35,990 nt of DNA, taken from positions 1-35,990 of the forward strand of contig CALWTY010000024.1 of NCBI GenBank assembly GCA_944384585.1, given 5' to 3'. The notes beneath the pieces were generated by a model, which made no database searches, was not told the DNA's origin, and worked only from the letters and a program-made list of their open reading frames with translations. The DNA is from an uncultured Clostridia bacterium. Lineage in GTDB: Bacteria > Bacillota > Clostridia > Oscillospirales > CAG-272. Below, piece by piece: positions 26,759 through 33,700 of this stretch; position 1 is the first letter of the stretch; every line of letters starts with the position of its first letter. A program made the translations under genes and the position numbers.

Positions 26759-27160
26759 ATGAAAAAGAACTTCAACCTCTCTTACTGCCTCGGCTATGCG
26801 GCGGTCGGAATCGTATTGTTCTTCGTCTGCGCCTATCAGAACCGCCTCTTCGATCAGACCGATGCGCGGGAGATCTTCCGTATCCTGTCGGACTGCTTTG
26901 TCATTACCGGCGTTCTGGCGGCAGGCGTCGCGGGAGTCTCTTGGGCAGGCGCGCAAGGGACGTTTGATATGCTGCATTACGGCGTGAAGAGCGTGCTGTT
27001 CTTCATCCCGCGCGTTCGGGCTTCGACGGAGAAGACCTTCTACGACTACCGCAAAAAGCGGGAGGACAGGGGAAGAAGATGGCTTCCCGAGCTCCTTGTC
27101 GTCGGACTGGTCTTTCTGCTGCTCGGCGGGGTATGCTTTGCCGTTTTCTCCTTTCTTTGA
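26759..27160 (+). CDS. DUF3899 small membrane protein
   Basis: 133 aa with three hydrophobic segments (about residues 10-25, 42-62 and 110-130). The DUF3899 pattern is recognisable: GTFDMLHYGVKSVLFF followed by a basic cytoplasmic part with KTFYDYRKKREDRGR, then a terminal helix LLVVGLVFLLLGGVCF. The function of the family is unknown. The ATG is 18 bases after oppF-like and before the operon's terminator, so it is the distal gene of the transporter transcript and may be an accessory subunit; this link is inferred only from position. Confidence 0.75.
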   Translation: MKKNFNLSYCLGYAAVGIVLFFVCAYQNRLFDQTDAREIFRILSDCFVITGVLAAGVAGVSWAGAQGTFDMLHYGVKSVLFFIPRVRASTEKTFYDYRKKREDRGRRWLPELLVVGLVFLLLGGVCFAVFSFL

Positions 27161-27171
27161 TGACAGGACAC

Positions 27172-27212
27172 AAAAGGGTATACCGGACGCGAAGCGTCGG
27201 TATGCCCTTTTT
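27172..27212 (+). terminator. Terminator of the transporter operon
   Basis: AAAAGGGTATACCGGACGC pairs with GCGTCGGTATGCCCTTTT (one bulged G, one G-U) around a GAA loop; the right arm runs into TTTTT. Confidence 0.9.
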
Positions 27213-27522
27213 CCGGCTTCGGGGCGGAGAAGCGATTGTGATGACAGCTTGGTCAGGATATAGCCGTGCGGCGGTTCGGAGAGGCCGGCTTTGCGGAAAT
27301 TGACACCCCGCGCCCGGAGACACCCTGCGTATGGAGACGCTCCACGACCAATTGGGATCGACATAACACCCTGCGCCCGGAGACGCCCTGCGTATGGGGA
27401 CGCTCCACGCCCGATTCGGATCGTCTAGACACCCCGCGCCCGGATCGGATCGACAAAACGCCCCGCGCCGTTCTCCCCGCTGAATTCGGCACGGGCGATG
27501 CAAGGAAAAGAAGAAAAAACGC
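27213..27522. other. Non-coding gap with tandem repeats before the LacI gene
   Basis: There is no credible gene. ORFs crossing it on either strand lack ribosome binding sites and simply translate the repeat. It contains the 63-bp repeats and ends at the lacI promoter. Confidence 0.6.
27303..27470. repeat. 63-bp tandem repeat with 17-bp sub-structure
   Basis: Copy 1 spans 27303-27365 and copy 2 spans 27366-27428; they match at about 53 of 63 positions. A third copy starts at 27429 but lacks about 37 internal bases, and a short ACGCCCCGCGCC remnant follows near 27458. Each full copy itself holds related 17-mers (ACACCCCGCGCCCGGAG, ACACCCTGCGTATGGAG, then a diverged one). The period is a multiple of three, but no translated gene is supported. 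Confidence 0.85.
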
Positions 27523-27551
27523 TTGACAACTGCGGCTGGATGTGCTATACT
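27523..27551 (+). promoter_or_regulatory. Promoter of the LacI-family regulator gene
   Basis: TTGACA (27523-27528), 17-base spacer, TATACT (27546-27551). The operator palindrome begins just after the -10 box, so the gene should repress itself. Confidence 0.9.
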
Positions 27552-27553
27552 GA

Positions 27554-27575
27554 AAAAGTAAACGTTAACTTTATC
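27554..27575. promoter_or_regulatory. LacI-family operator 1 (autoregulatory)
   Basis: AAAGTAAACGTTAACTTT (27555-27572) is an 18-bp palindrome centred on CG with one mismatched pair, the usual LacI-family form. It covers about -3 to +15 of the regulator's promoter and recurs identically over 22 bases at 28780-28801. Confidence 0.88.
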
Positions 27576-27637
27576 CGAAAACAGCTCACGCGGCGCAGAG
27601 CGGGAAGAGGAATATCACGGGTTTCGAGGACAATGAT

Positions 27638-28720
27638 ATGGGAAATCGGGTCACAATCAAGGATATTGCGCGCGAGGTCGGCGTCAGCGCCATTACGGTA
27701 TCCAAAGCGCTGAACGGGATGCCGCAGGTCAGCGATAAAATGCGCGCCAGAATCATCGAAACGGCGAAAAAGATGAATTACAATCCGAACCTCTCCGCCA
27801 AAAGCCTGGTCCGCAAGGAGATCAGAATCGCCTGTGTCTATCCCGAAGAGCCCTATGAGTTCTATTCCTATGTTTACGAGGGGGTGCGGCGCGCAGAGGA
27901 GGATATGAGAGATCTGAAATGCAGTGTCCGCTATTACCCGTTTTCCTCCATCGATTCCTCCGGTGAGGTGAGAAAATGCCTGGAGCAGGTCTATCGCGAC
28001 GGAACCGACGGGGTACTGCTGACCGGAAACCATAATTACGGCGAATATACCGAAATCCTCCGCAGGATTACGGCGGCGGGGAAGCCGGTTCTTTACAATA
28101 CCATCTGCGGGGAGAATGTGCCGGGCGTGATCGGTGCGATCCGGCTGAATGCTGTCCTGGCGGGACAGATCGCGGCGGATTTTCACGGGATCACAAAATC
28201 CTTTGTGTCCCCCGACAAACCCTGGAAAACCGTGATTTTCGTCGGAAATAAGAACGTGTCGACCCACGGGGACTGCATTGACGGCTTTATGGAGCGGGCC
28301 GCCCGATACGGGATCGAGGTGGTCGGCGCATACGAGACCAACGAGGATAAGAACATTGCGTATTATCTGACGGGAAAGGTGCTGGAGAACACGCCGGATC
28401 TGAACGGGATCTATATTTCCTCCTACAATGCCCTGGGGGTTTGCAAATGGCTGAAGGAGCATGAGATGCAGGATAAGATCCTGACGATCGGCCACGATCT
28501 CTATCCGGCGCTGAATCGGGTCATGGAGGAAGGCACGCTGAAGGCCACGCTGTTCCAGAATCAGTTTGAATACGGCAGAGAAGGGCTGAAGATGCTGTTT
28601 GAGTATATCACGGGGACAAGAAGCATCGAAAAATGCACCAAGTTCATGACGCCTTATCTTGTGACCACCGGGATGCTCCCTGTTTTCCCGGAATACAATG
28701 TCTTAAGCGGCAGGCCGTGA
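27638..28720 (+). CDS. LacI-family transcriptional regulator
   Basis: 360 aa. The N-terminal LacI helix-turn-helix and hinge are clear: VTIKDIAREVGVSAITVSKA, then PQVSDKMRARIIETAKKMNY and the hinge NLSAKSLV. The rest is a periplasmic-binding-protein-like sugar domain of the AraF/RbsB type, with VFVGN-like IFVGNKNVSTHGDCIDGFM and a GVCKWLKEH region. It presumably represses its own gene and the GH13/transport genes through the two identical palindromes, with relief by a sugar ligand. The ligand is unknown. No terminator separates it from the next gene, so partial read-through into the enzymes is possible. Confidence 0.93.
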   Translation: MGNRVTIKDIAREVGVSAITVSKALNGMPQVSDKMRARIIETAKKMNYNPNLSAKSLVRKEIRIACVYPEEPYEFYSYVYEGVRRAEEDMRDLKCSVRYYPFSSIDSSGEVRKCLEQVYRDGTDGVLLTGNHNYGEYTEILRRITAAGKPVLYNTICGENVPGVIGAIRLNAVLAGQIAADFHGITKSFVSPDKPWKTVIFVGNKNVSTHGDCIDGFMERAARYGIEVVGAYETNEDKNIAYYLTGKVLENTPDLNGIYISSYNALGVCKWLKEHEMQDKILTIGHDLYPALNRVMEEGTLKATLFQNQFEYGREGLKMLFEYITGTRSIEKCTKFMTPYLVTTGMLPVFPEYNVLSGRP

Positions 28721-28779
28721 CGATAAGCCCATACGATAATTCTGCGGAAGCGATATCCATGGGCTATTATGAAGGCGAT

Positions 28780-28801
28780 AAAAGTAAACGTTAACTTTAT
28801 C
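28780..28801. promoter_or_regulatory. LacI-family operator 2 in front of the GH13 gene
   Basis: AAAGTAAACGTTAACTTT at 28781-28798, identical to operator 1 including flanking bases. A weak -10 TATTAT (28765-28770) sits 10 bases upstream without a good -35, so the site would cover about +4 to +22 of a weak promoter or block read-through from the regulator gene. Confidence 0.88.
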
Positions 28802-28819
28802 TCTGAAAGGTGTCGGAAT

Positions 28820-30802
28820 ATGTACGAATATCATAGAGCGGCAGACGGCGGCGTCACCGTCCGGAACGGAAGTGCCGTGCTGTCGGTGGGGAAGGCGGTC
28901 GTCGATGCGGCGATCGATGAGCGGTATCTTTTGGGGGAGCTTGTCTTTTCGGAATACGACAGTATGCCGCCGGTGATCCCGGGGCAGGGAGGAGGAAGCC
29001 TTCCCGAATGGCTCACGATCACACCGAAATGGCGGGCGGAGGAGACCGGCGTGTTTCTCGACGCGGTGATTTCCTGCCGCCGACCGGGCGGTGCGGTGCT
29101 TCGGGGCGTGGCATTCTGCCTGCGCGGGCTGTCGCCGGAGGGAGCGTCGCTTCGCTTTGCCGGAAATCTTCCGTTCGGTGCGTATACGGCGGCGGATCTC
29201 TCCTCGGAGCAGGCGGTGACCTCTTGGTTCTGTAATGCCGTTTCCTTTCTCGATACAGGATCGCTTTACGGAAGCGTGGTTCTGATCGATCCGATGGAGG
29301 CCTGGACGACAGGCTTCTGTACCGATTCCGAGGGAAGGCTCTGCATTATCAATGTCACGGGTACCTCCTGTCGGCTGGAGGAGGGGGAGGAACTTACGGT
29401 GGGGACTTTGGTCCTTCAGCTGTCTTCCTCCCGAGAAGAGCGAAGTTTGGCACTGAGGGAGCTGTACCGGAAGCTCGGCTATCCCACCGAAAGGGAGTCG
29501 CCCGACATCCACGCCGTCTACTGCTGCCATCCCTCCGGCACGACCGATACCTGGTTTGCCGACCGCGACGGCGATCTCGATAAGCTGGGGAAGAAGCTGC
29601 CGCGGCTGAAGGAGATCGGGATCGATACGGTATGGCTGCTTCCGATTTGTCCCCATCCCGATAAGCTGATCTATGCGCCGTATGAGATGCGGCGCATCAG
29701 CCCCCGGTACGGGGGAGCGGCACAGGCAAAGGCCTTCTGCGATACGGCGCACCGCCTCGGCATGAGGGTTCTGTTTGATCTTGTGCCGCACGGCCCGGCG
29801 GAGACCGATGCGCTGGCCTTGCAGCACCCCGAATGGTGCGCGAAAAAGCGGGACGGCACGCCGCAGACAGAGTGGGACTGCCTTTCCTTCGATTATGCCG
29901 ATCCCGGATATCGGGCGTATATCGAGGAGCTGGTGTCAGACCATATCGCAGAGTCGGGGATCGACGGAATCCGCCTGGACAGCGCCGCGGGCGGGAAGCC
30001 GAATTGGGCGGCGGTGGGAAGAAGACCCTCCTCCTCATATCTATGGGGCGGCTGTCGGATGGATGAGGCGGTTCTGCGCGCCTTCCGCCGGCAGGGTAAG
30101 ACGCCGGTGCTGATCAACGAAATGTTTCATGCGATTCCGAACTTTGTTCCCTACAGCAGGTATCACTACAACAACGCCCTCTATCGGCTGTTGTGGGCGC
30201 TGAATACGGCGGAGCTGACGAGGGAGGAATATGCCGCTGCGCTGACCGATTGGCTGTCGGTTCAGGGAGAGATGCTGCCTGACGGGGCGGTGCTTCTGAA
30301 TTGGCTTCAGAATCATGATACCGTTCTGTGGGCGGGGGAGGCCAAGCGCGCCTCCGCAGTATACGGCGCGGGGTTGGTCAGAGCGATGTTCACGATGATC
30401 TGCCTGATGGACGGCGTGCCGGTCCTCTATCAGGGGGATGAGAATCCGGCGCTGTACGGTCTGCCGGGAGAGAATTTGGAGGAATTTTTCAAAAAACTGC
30501 TCGCCGTCCGGGAAGACCGGCTTGCCTCCTGCGGCCGGGCAAGGTGGAGGCAGACGGGGAAGCCGCTTTTGCGGTTTGACCGGGAGGGGGCGGGTCGGCG
30601 CTTCACGGTGCTGATCAATCTCTCCGATCGGGAACTGCGAGAGAAGGCGGACGGGGAAGCGGTGTATCTTGACGCTGCGGAAAAACGAGGGGCGCTTGTC
30701 CTACTCGCTCCCTACGGCGCGTCGGTGACAGCTTCAGAGCTCCCCCGACCGGCGGAAACGGCGAGGGACAACGAACGAGAAAAAGGAAAGGAAATGCAAT
30801 GA
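28820..30802 (+). CDS. Cytoplasmic GH13 (alpha-amylase family) glycoside hydrolase
   Basis: 660 aa from the ATG at 28820; AAAGG at 28806-28810 fits, whereas the frame start at 28769 would translate the operator. No signal peptide. Residues 1-220 form a beta-rich N-terminal domain; the (beta/alpha)8 barrel follows. GH13 conserved regions are intact: I FDLVPHG (Asp320, His324), II GIDGIRLDSA (Arg385, nucleophile Asp387), III LINEMFHA (acid/base Glu434), IV NWLQNHDTV (Asp500). A C-terminal beta domain ends with LLAPYGASV. It should act on alpha-linked glucosides or related sugars by a retaining mechanism, or transfer glycosyl groups; the exact subfamily is not recognised. Its extracellular paralogue is at 33701. 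It overlaps the next gene by 4 bases. Confidence 0.88.
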   Translation: MYEYHRAADGGVTVRNGSAVLSVGKAVVDAAIDERYLLGELVFSEYDSMPPVIPGQGGGSLPEWLTITPKWRAEETGVFLDAVISCRRPGGAVLRGVAFCLRGLSPEGASLRFAGNLPFGAYTAADLSSEQAVTSWFCNAVSFLDTGSLYGSVVLIDPMEAWTTGFCTDSEGRLCIINVTGTSCRLEEGEELTVGTLVLQLSSSREERSLALRELYRKLGYPTERESPDIHAVYCCHPSGTTDTWFADRDGDLDKLGKKLPRLKEIGIDTVWLLPICPHPDKLIYAPYEMRRISPRYGGAAQAKAFCDTAHRLGMRVLFDLVPHGPAETDALALQHPEWCAKKRDGTPQTEWDCLSFDYADPGYRAYIEELVSDHIAESGIDGIRLDSAAGGKPNWAAVGRRPSSSYLWGGCRMDEAVLRAFRRQGKTPVLINEMFHAIPNFVPYSRYHYNNALYRLLWALNTAELTREEYAAALTDWLSVQGEMLPDGAVLLNWLQNHDTVLWAGEAKRASAVYGAGLVRAMFTMICLMDGVPVLYQGDENPALYGLPGENLEEFFKKLLAVREDRLASCGRARWRQTGKPLLRFDREGAGRRFTVLINLSDRELREKADGEAVYLDAAEKRGALVLLAPYGASVTASELPRPAETARDNEREKGKEMQ

Positions 30803-32325
30803 AAAGGAAAATCGGAATCAGACAGACAACGGCGGCGCTTCTTCTGATCATAACGGCGCTCTCCGCCGCGGCCTGTCGGAATGAAGAAAAGCAGGGTACG
30901 GGAAGCACCGATCCCACGCAGGAGCAATCCGTGCAGAGTGGGGACGTCGGAACAGAGGAGGAAGCCTATCACTGGACGCTGGGCGAGCATGATTTTGACG
31001 GCTATGCCTTTCGTATGGCAGGGGTCGATCCCGCCTTGTGGGTCGATTACGATATGCAGATTGATGCGGATGTGTCGTCGACTGACATTATCGACGTCGG
31101 GATTTTCAAGCGGAATGCGGCGGTGGAAAAGCAGCTTGGCGTTGATATCGTCCATGTCAAGCTGGATCATTATCTCTTCGATCTTCCCGCGTATCTGGAT
31201 AACTATGTGAAAAACGGAGAGGATGCCTTTGACACGCTGATGATGGTGGATCGGAACGCAATTGCCTCCGCGGTCAGCGGCAATCTCATCGCCTACAGCG
31301 ACCTGCCCGGAATGGAGTTGACGGGAGATTACTGGTCGACCGTCAACAAGGATATCAGCATAGCGGGGAAATACTTTTTCGCCTACGGCGACGACAGCAT
31401 CCATTTCCTTCAGTCCGCCAATGTTCTGCTGTTCAACAAGGCGCTGAAGGAGGATCTGGATATCGAGGAGAATTTCTACGACCTTGTCCTGGAGGGCTCC
31501 TTCACGGTGGAGCGGTTCTTTCAGATCGCGGGACGCGCGACAAATGATCTGAACGGGGACGGTGTTTATCAGGATACCGATCGCTTCGGCGTCATTGTCG
31601 ATGCCGATATGTATTTCCCGAGCTTCTGGACGGCTGCCGGCATGTTCACGGTGGAGAAGGATGAGCGGGATGTTCCCTATTTCAGCATCCCGGGCAACGA
31701 GCTGTTCTATACCGTCTCCGATAAGATTCTGTCGGAGAGCTTCAGAACCGGCATGATCTATCAGACGCTGTACGACAATCCGACGGTGTATACGCATGAA
31801 CGATACGGCTTGATCGGCTCGGGAGATACCATGTTTGTCGACGGCAAGGGGCTGTTCCGGACGGCGACCTTCCATACCCTCTCGGGGCTGCGGCAGATGA
31901 AGGATGATTTCGGCATTCTTCCCTATCCGAAATGGGAGGAGAACGACGAGGCGTATATCAGCAGGGTCTATTCCGGCTTCCCGACCGTTGTCCCGAAGAC
32001 AACCGCGCGCCCCGAAATCGTCGGTGTGGTGCTGGAGGCGCTGGCCTACCGTGCCAAGACGGAATTCCTTGACGATTATTTCGATCTGCTCCTCAAGGGA
32101 CGGGGCACACGCGACGAGGAATCCAAGGAAATGGTGGATATCGTGCTGAACAACCGTCGGATGGATCTGGGCGATACCTTCTGGTATGACACAATCCGCC
32201 TGAAATATCAGGAAAAGATGGCGGTAGGGGAAGGGAACCTGGTCTCTCTGACCGACAGCATCAGAACGCTGGCGGAGCAGACGATCGCGATTACCGTGAA
32301 AAAGATCGGAGAGCAGACGACATGA
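30799..32325 (+). CDS. Extracellular solute-binding lipoprotein, sugar type (SBP family 1-like)
   Basis: 508 aa. Signal peptide with lipobox SAAAC, Cys26 as the lipid site, followed by an acidic, Gln/Glu/Ser-rich linker to about residue 52. The body reads like family 1 sugar-binding proteins: FDGYAFRMAG, AVEKQLGVDIVHVKLD, NLIAYSDLPGMELTGDYW, ANVLLFNKALKEDL, FTVERFFQIAGRATNDLNGDG and FGILPYPKWEENDEAYIS. A DxNxDG-like calcium-type loop (NDLNGDGVYQDTDR, about residue 250) is present. It should capture an oligosaccharide for a CUT1-type ABC importer, but no permease or ATPase for it is in the window. Start and ribosome binding site AAAGGAAAGGA are good; the ATGA overlap couples it to the GH13 gene. 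Confidence 0.85.
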   Translation: MKRKIGIRQTTAALLLIITALSAAACRNEEKQGTGSTDPTQEQSVQSGDVGTEEEAYHWTLGEHDFDGYAFRMAGVDPALWVDYDMQIDADVSSTDIIDVGIFKRNAAVEKQLGVDIVHVKLDHYLFDLPAYLDNYVKNGEDAFDTLMMVDRNAIASAVSGNLIAYSDLPGMELTGDYWSTVNKDISIAGKYFFAYGDDSIHFLQSANVLLFNKALKEDLDIEENFYDLVLEGSFTVERFFQIAGRATNDLNGDGVYQDTDRFGVIVDADMYFPSFWTAAGMFTVEKDERDVPYFSIPGNELFYTVSDKILSESFRTGMIYQTLYDNPTVYTHERYGLIGSGDTMFVDGKGLFRTATFHTLSGLRQMKDDFGILPYPKWEENDEAYISRVYSGFPTVVPKTTARPEIVGVVLEALAYRAKTEFLDDYFDLLLKGRGTRDEESKEMVDIVLNNRRMDLGDTFWYDTIRLKYQEKMAVGEGNLVSLTDSIRTLAEQTIAITVKKIGEQTT

Positions 32326-33635
32326 CCGAAATGATTCTGGCGAGCGAGGCGGGCGTTCCGCTTGACAGCGACGTCCGCCTAGGGGGAGGAACCGACGCCA
32401 CGGAGGCGCTTCAGAGGCTGCTTGATCGCGCGAAGGGCAGCGGCGGCGTTCACCTGATCCTCAACGGAGCGGCGCTGGTCAGAGGACTGAAGCTGCATTC
32501 CAATACGACGATCGAGTGCCCGGATAAATCCTGCGGACTGTATCTGGCGGACGGCTCCGACTGCCCTCTTCTTACCAATTCCCAACCGGATCAGAAGCAG
32601 ATCCGACAGAGGAACATCAGCATTCGGGGCGGCACGTTCAACCATAACTGCCGCGGGCAGCGCCATACCGTCCCTTGTCCCGAAAAAATCTTTGAAAAGG
32701 TGACGGGAGACCGCCGCTGGGTGATTGCCTTTGAATTTCACGGGGTGGAGAACCTGCTGATCCGGGATGTGACCATTGCGGATCAGCGCAGCTTCGCCGT
32801 ACTGATTCTGAACTGGAAAAATGTCACGATCGAGGACGTCATCATTGAGCTTCCCCATCGGATGCAGGCGCAGAATCAGGACGGGATCAATATCTGGGGA
32901 CCGGGACAGTACCTCTGTATGCGGGGGATCACCGGCAGAAGCGGGGACGATCTGATTGCGATCACGCCGGATCAGCTCGACGAGACCTCCTCCATTACCG
33001 ATGTGCTGATCGATGGGGTGTTTGCCGATCATGCCGATCAGGGCATCCGGCTTCTGTCCAGAGGGACGGGGCGCTTGGATCGGGTGACGATCCGCAACGT
33101 GACGGGAGTCTATCGGAGCTTCGGATTCTATATCAATCCCTGGTTCAAGGGAAAGCACTGCGGCAACTTCGGCAATATTTTCATTGAGAACGTCGACCTG
33201 CGGAACGAAGCGCCCAACTACACCTATACACCGCCGATGCTCTTCCGGATCGGCGGGAATATCGAGCATATCACCTTCCGGAATATCAGACACCACAATC
33301 CGTTCGACGGAAGAGCGCTGTTTCAGATCGGGATTCCCTACTCGGAGGTCAGGGACGAGATCGCCTGGTGCGAGGGGGAGGGAGGCAGACAGTCGATCGG
33401 AACGGTGCTGATCGACGGGTTGAGTCTTTACGGAGGCGGACGCAGCGAAACGCCGCTGATCACCGTTTACGACGATGTCGACACCCTGATCCTGCGCGAT
33501 TTTGATATACAGAGCGAGGGCGGGCGACTTCTTGAACTGAAACGGGGCAAGCCCGGCAGGCTGCTGTGCGATCGGATCTTTGCGCCGGGGCTGGAGCTGC
33601 CCGATCCCGACAGACCCGACGGGGAAGGCCGATAA
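32322..33635 (+). CDS. GH28-like right-handed beta-helix protein
   Basis: 437 aa, no signal peptide, so cytosolic. The N-terminal GGTDATEALQRLLDRAKGSG is the pectate-lyase-3/GH28 opening, and repeating beta-helix rungs follow. The GH28 acidic pair is there: NQDGINIWG (Asp187) and SGDDLIAI (Asp209, Asp210), 22 residues apart as in polygalacturonases. The GHG histidine region reads ADQGIRLLSRG and the RIK motif reads GFYINP, so two normally conserved catalytic/substrate elements are replaced. It is therefore a divergent hydrolase, lyase or epimerase-like protein whose substrate is unknown. GGAGAG at 32308 is its ribosome binding site; the 4-base overlap with the binding-protein gene shows it belongs to the same operon. 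Confidence 0.75.
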   Translation: MTEMILASEAGVPLDSDVRLGGGTDATEALQRLLDRAKGSGGVHLILNGAALVRGLKLHSNTTIECPDKSCGLYLADGSDCPLLTNSQPDQKQIRQRNISIRGGTFNHNCRGQRHTVPCPEKIFEKVTGDRRWVIAFEFHGVENLLIRDVTIADQRSFAVLILNWKNVTIEDVIIELPHRMQAQNQDGINIWGPGQYLCMRGITGRSGDDLIAITPDQLDETSSITDVLIDGVFADHADQGIRLLSRGTGRLDRVTIRNVTGVYRSFGFYINPWFKGKHCGNFGNIFIENVDLRNEAPNYTYTPPMLFRIGGNIEHITFRNIRHHNPFDGRALFQIGIPYSEVRDEIAWCEGEGGRQSIGTVLIDGLSLYGGGRSETPLITVYDDVDTLILRDFDIQSEGGRLLELKRGKPGRLLCDRIFAPGLELPDPDRPDGEGR

Positions 33636-33700
33636 TCAGGGAACAGGACGGTCAAACCGTCCCACGCCGCTGTGCGGCAGAAAGAAGCAGGTTCAATCCT

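Noticed and set aside
27303-27470. CRISPR-like array
   Set aside because: Copies are directly adjacent with no unique spacers, and no cas gene is in the window.
27253-27526. Repeat-containing ORFs on both strands with 21-residue periodicity
   Set aside because: The 63-bp repeat is a multiple of three, so both strands stay open by chance. There is no ribosome binding site, the + frame runs into the lacI promoter and the - frame lacks a promoter.
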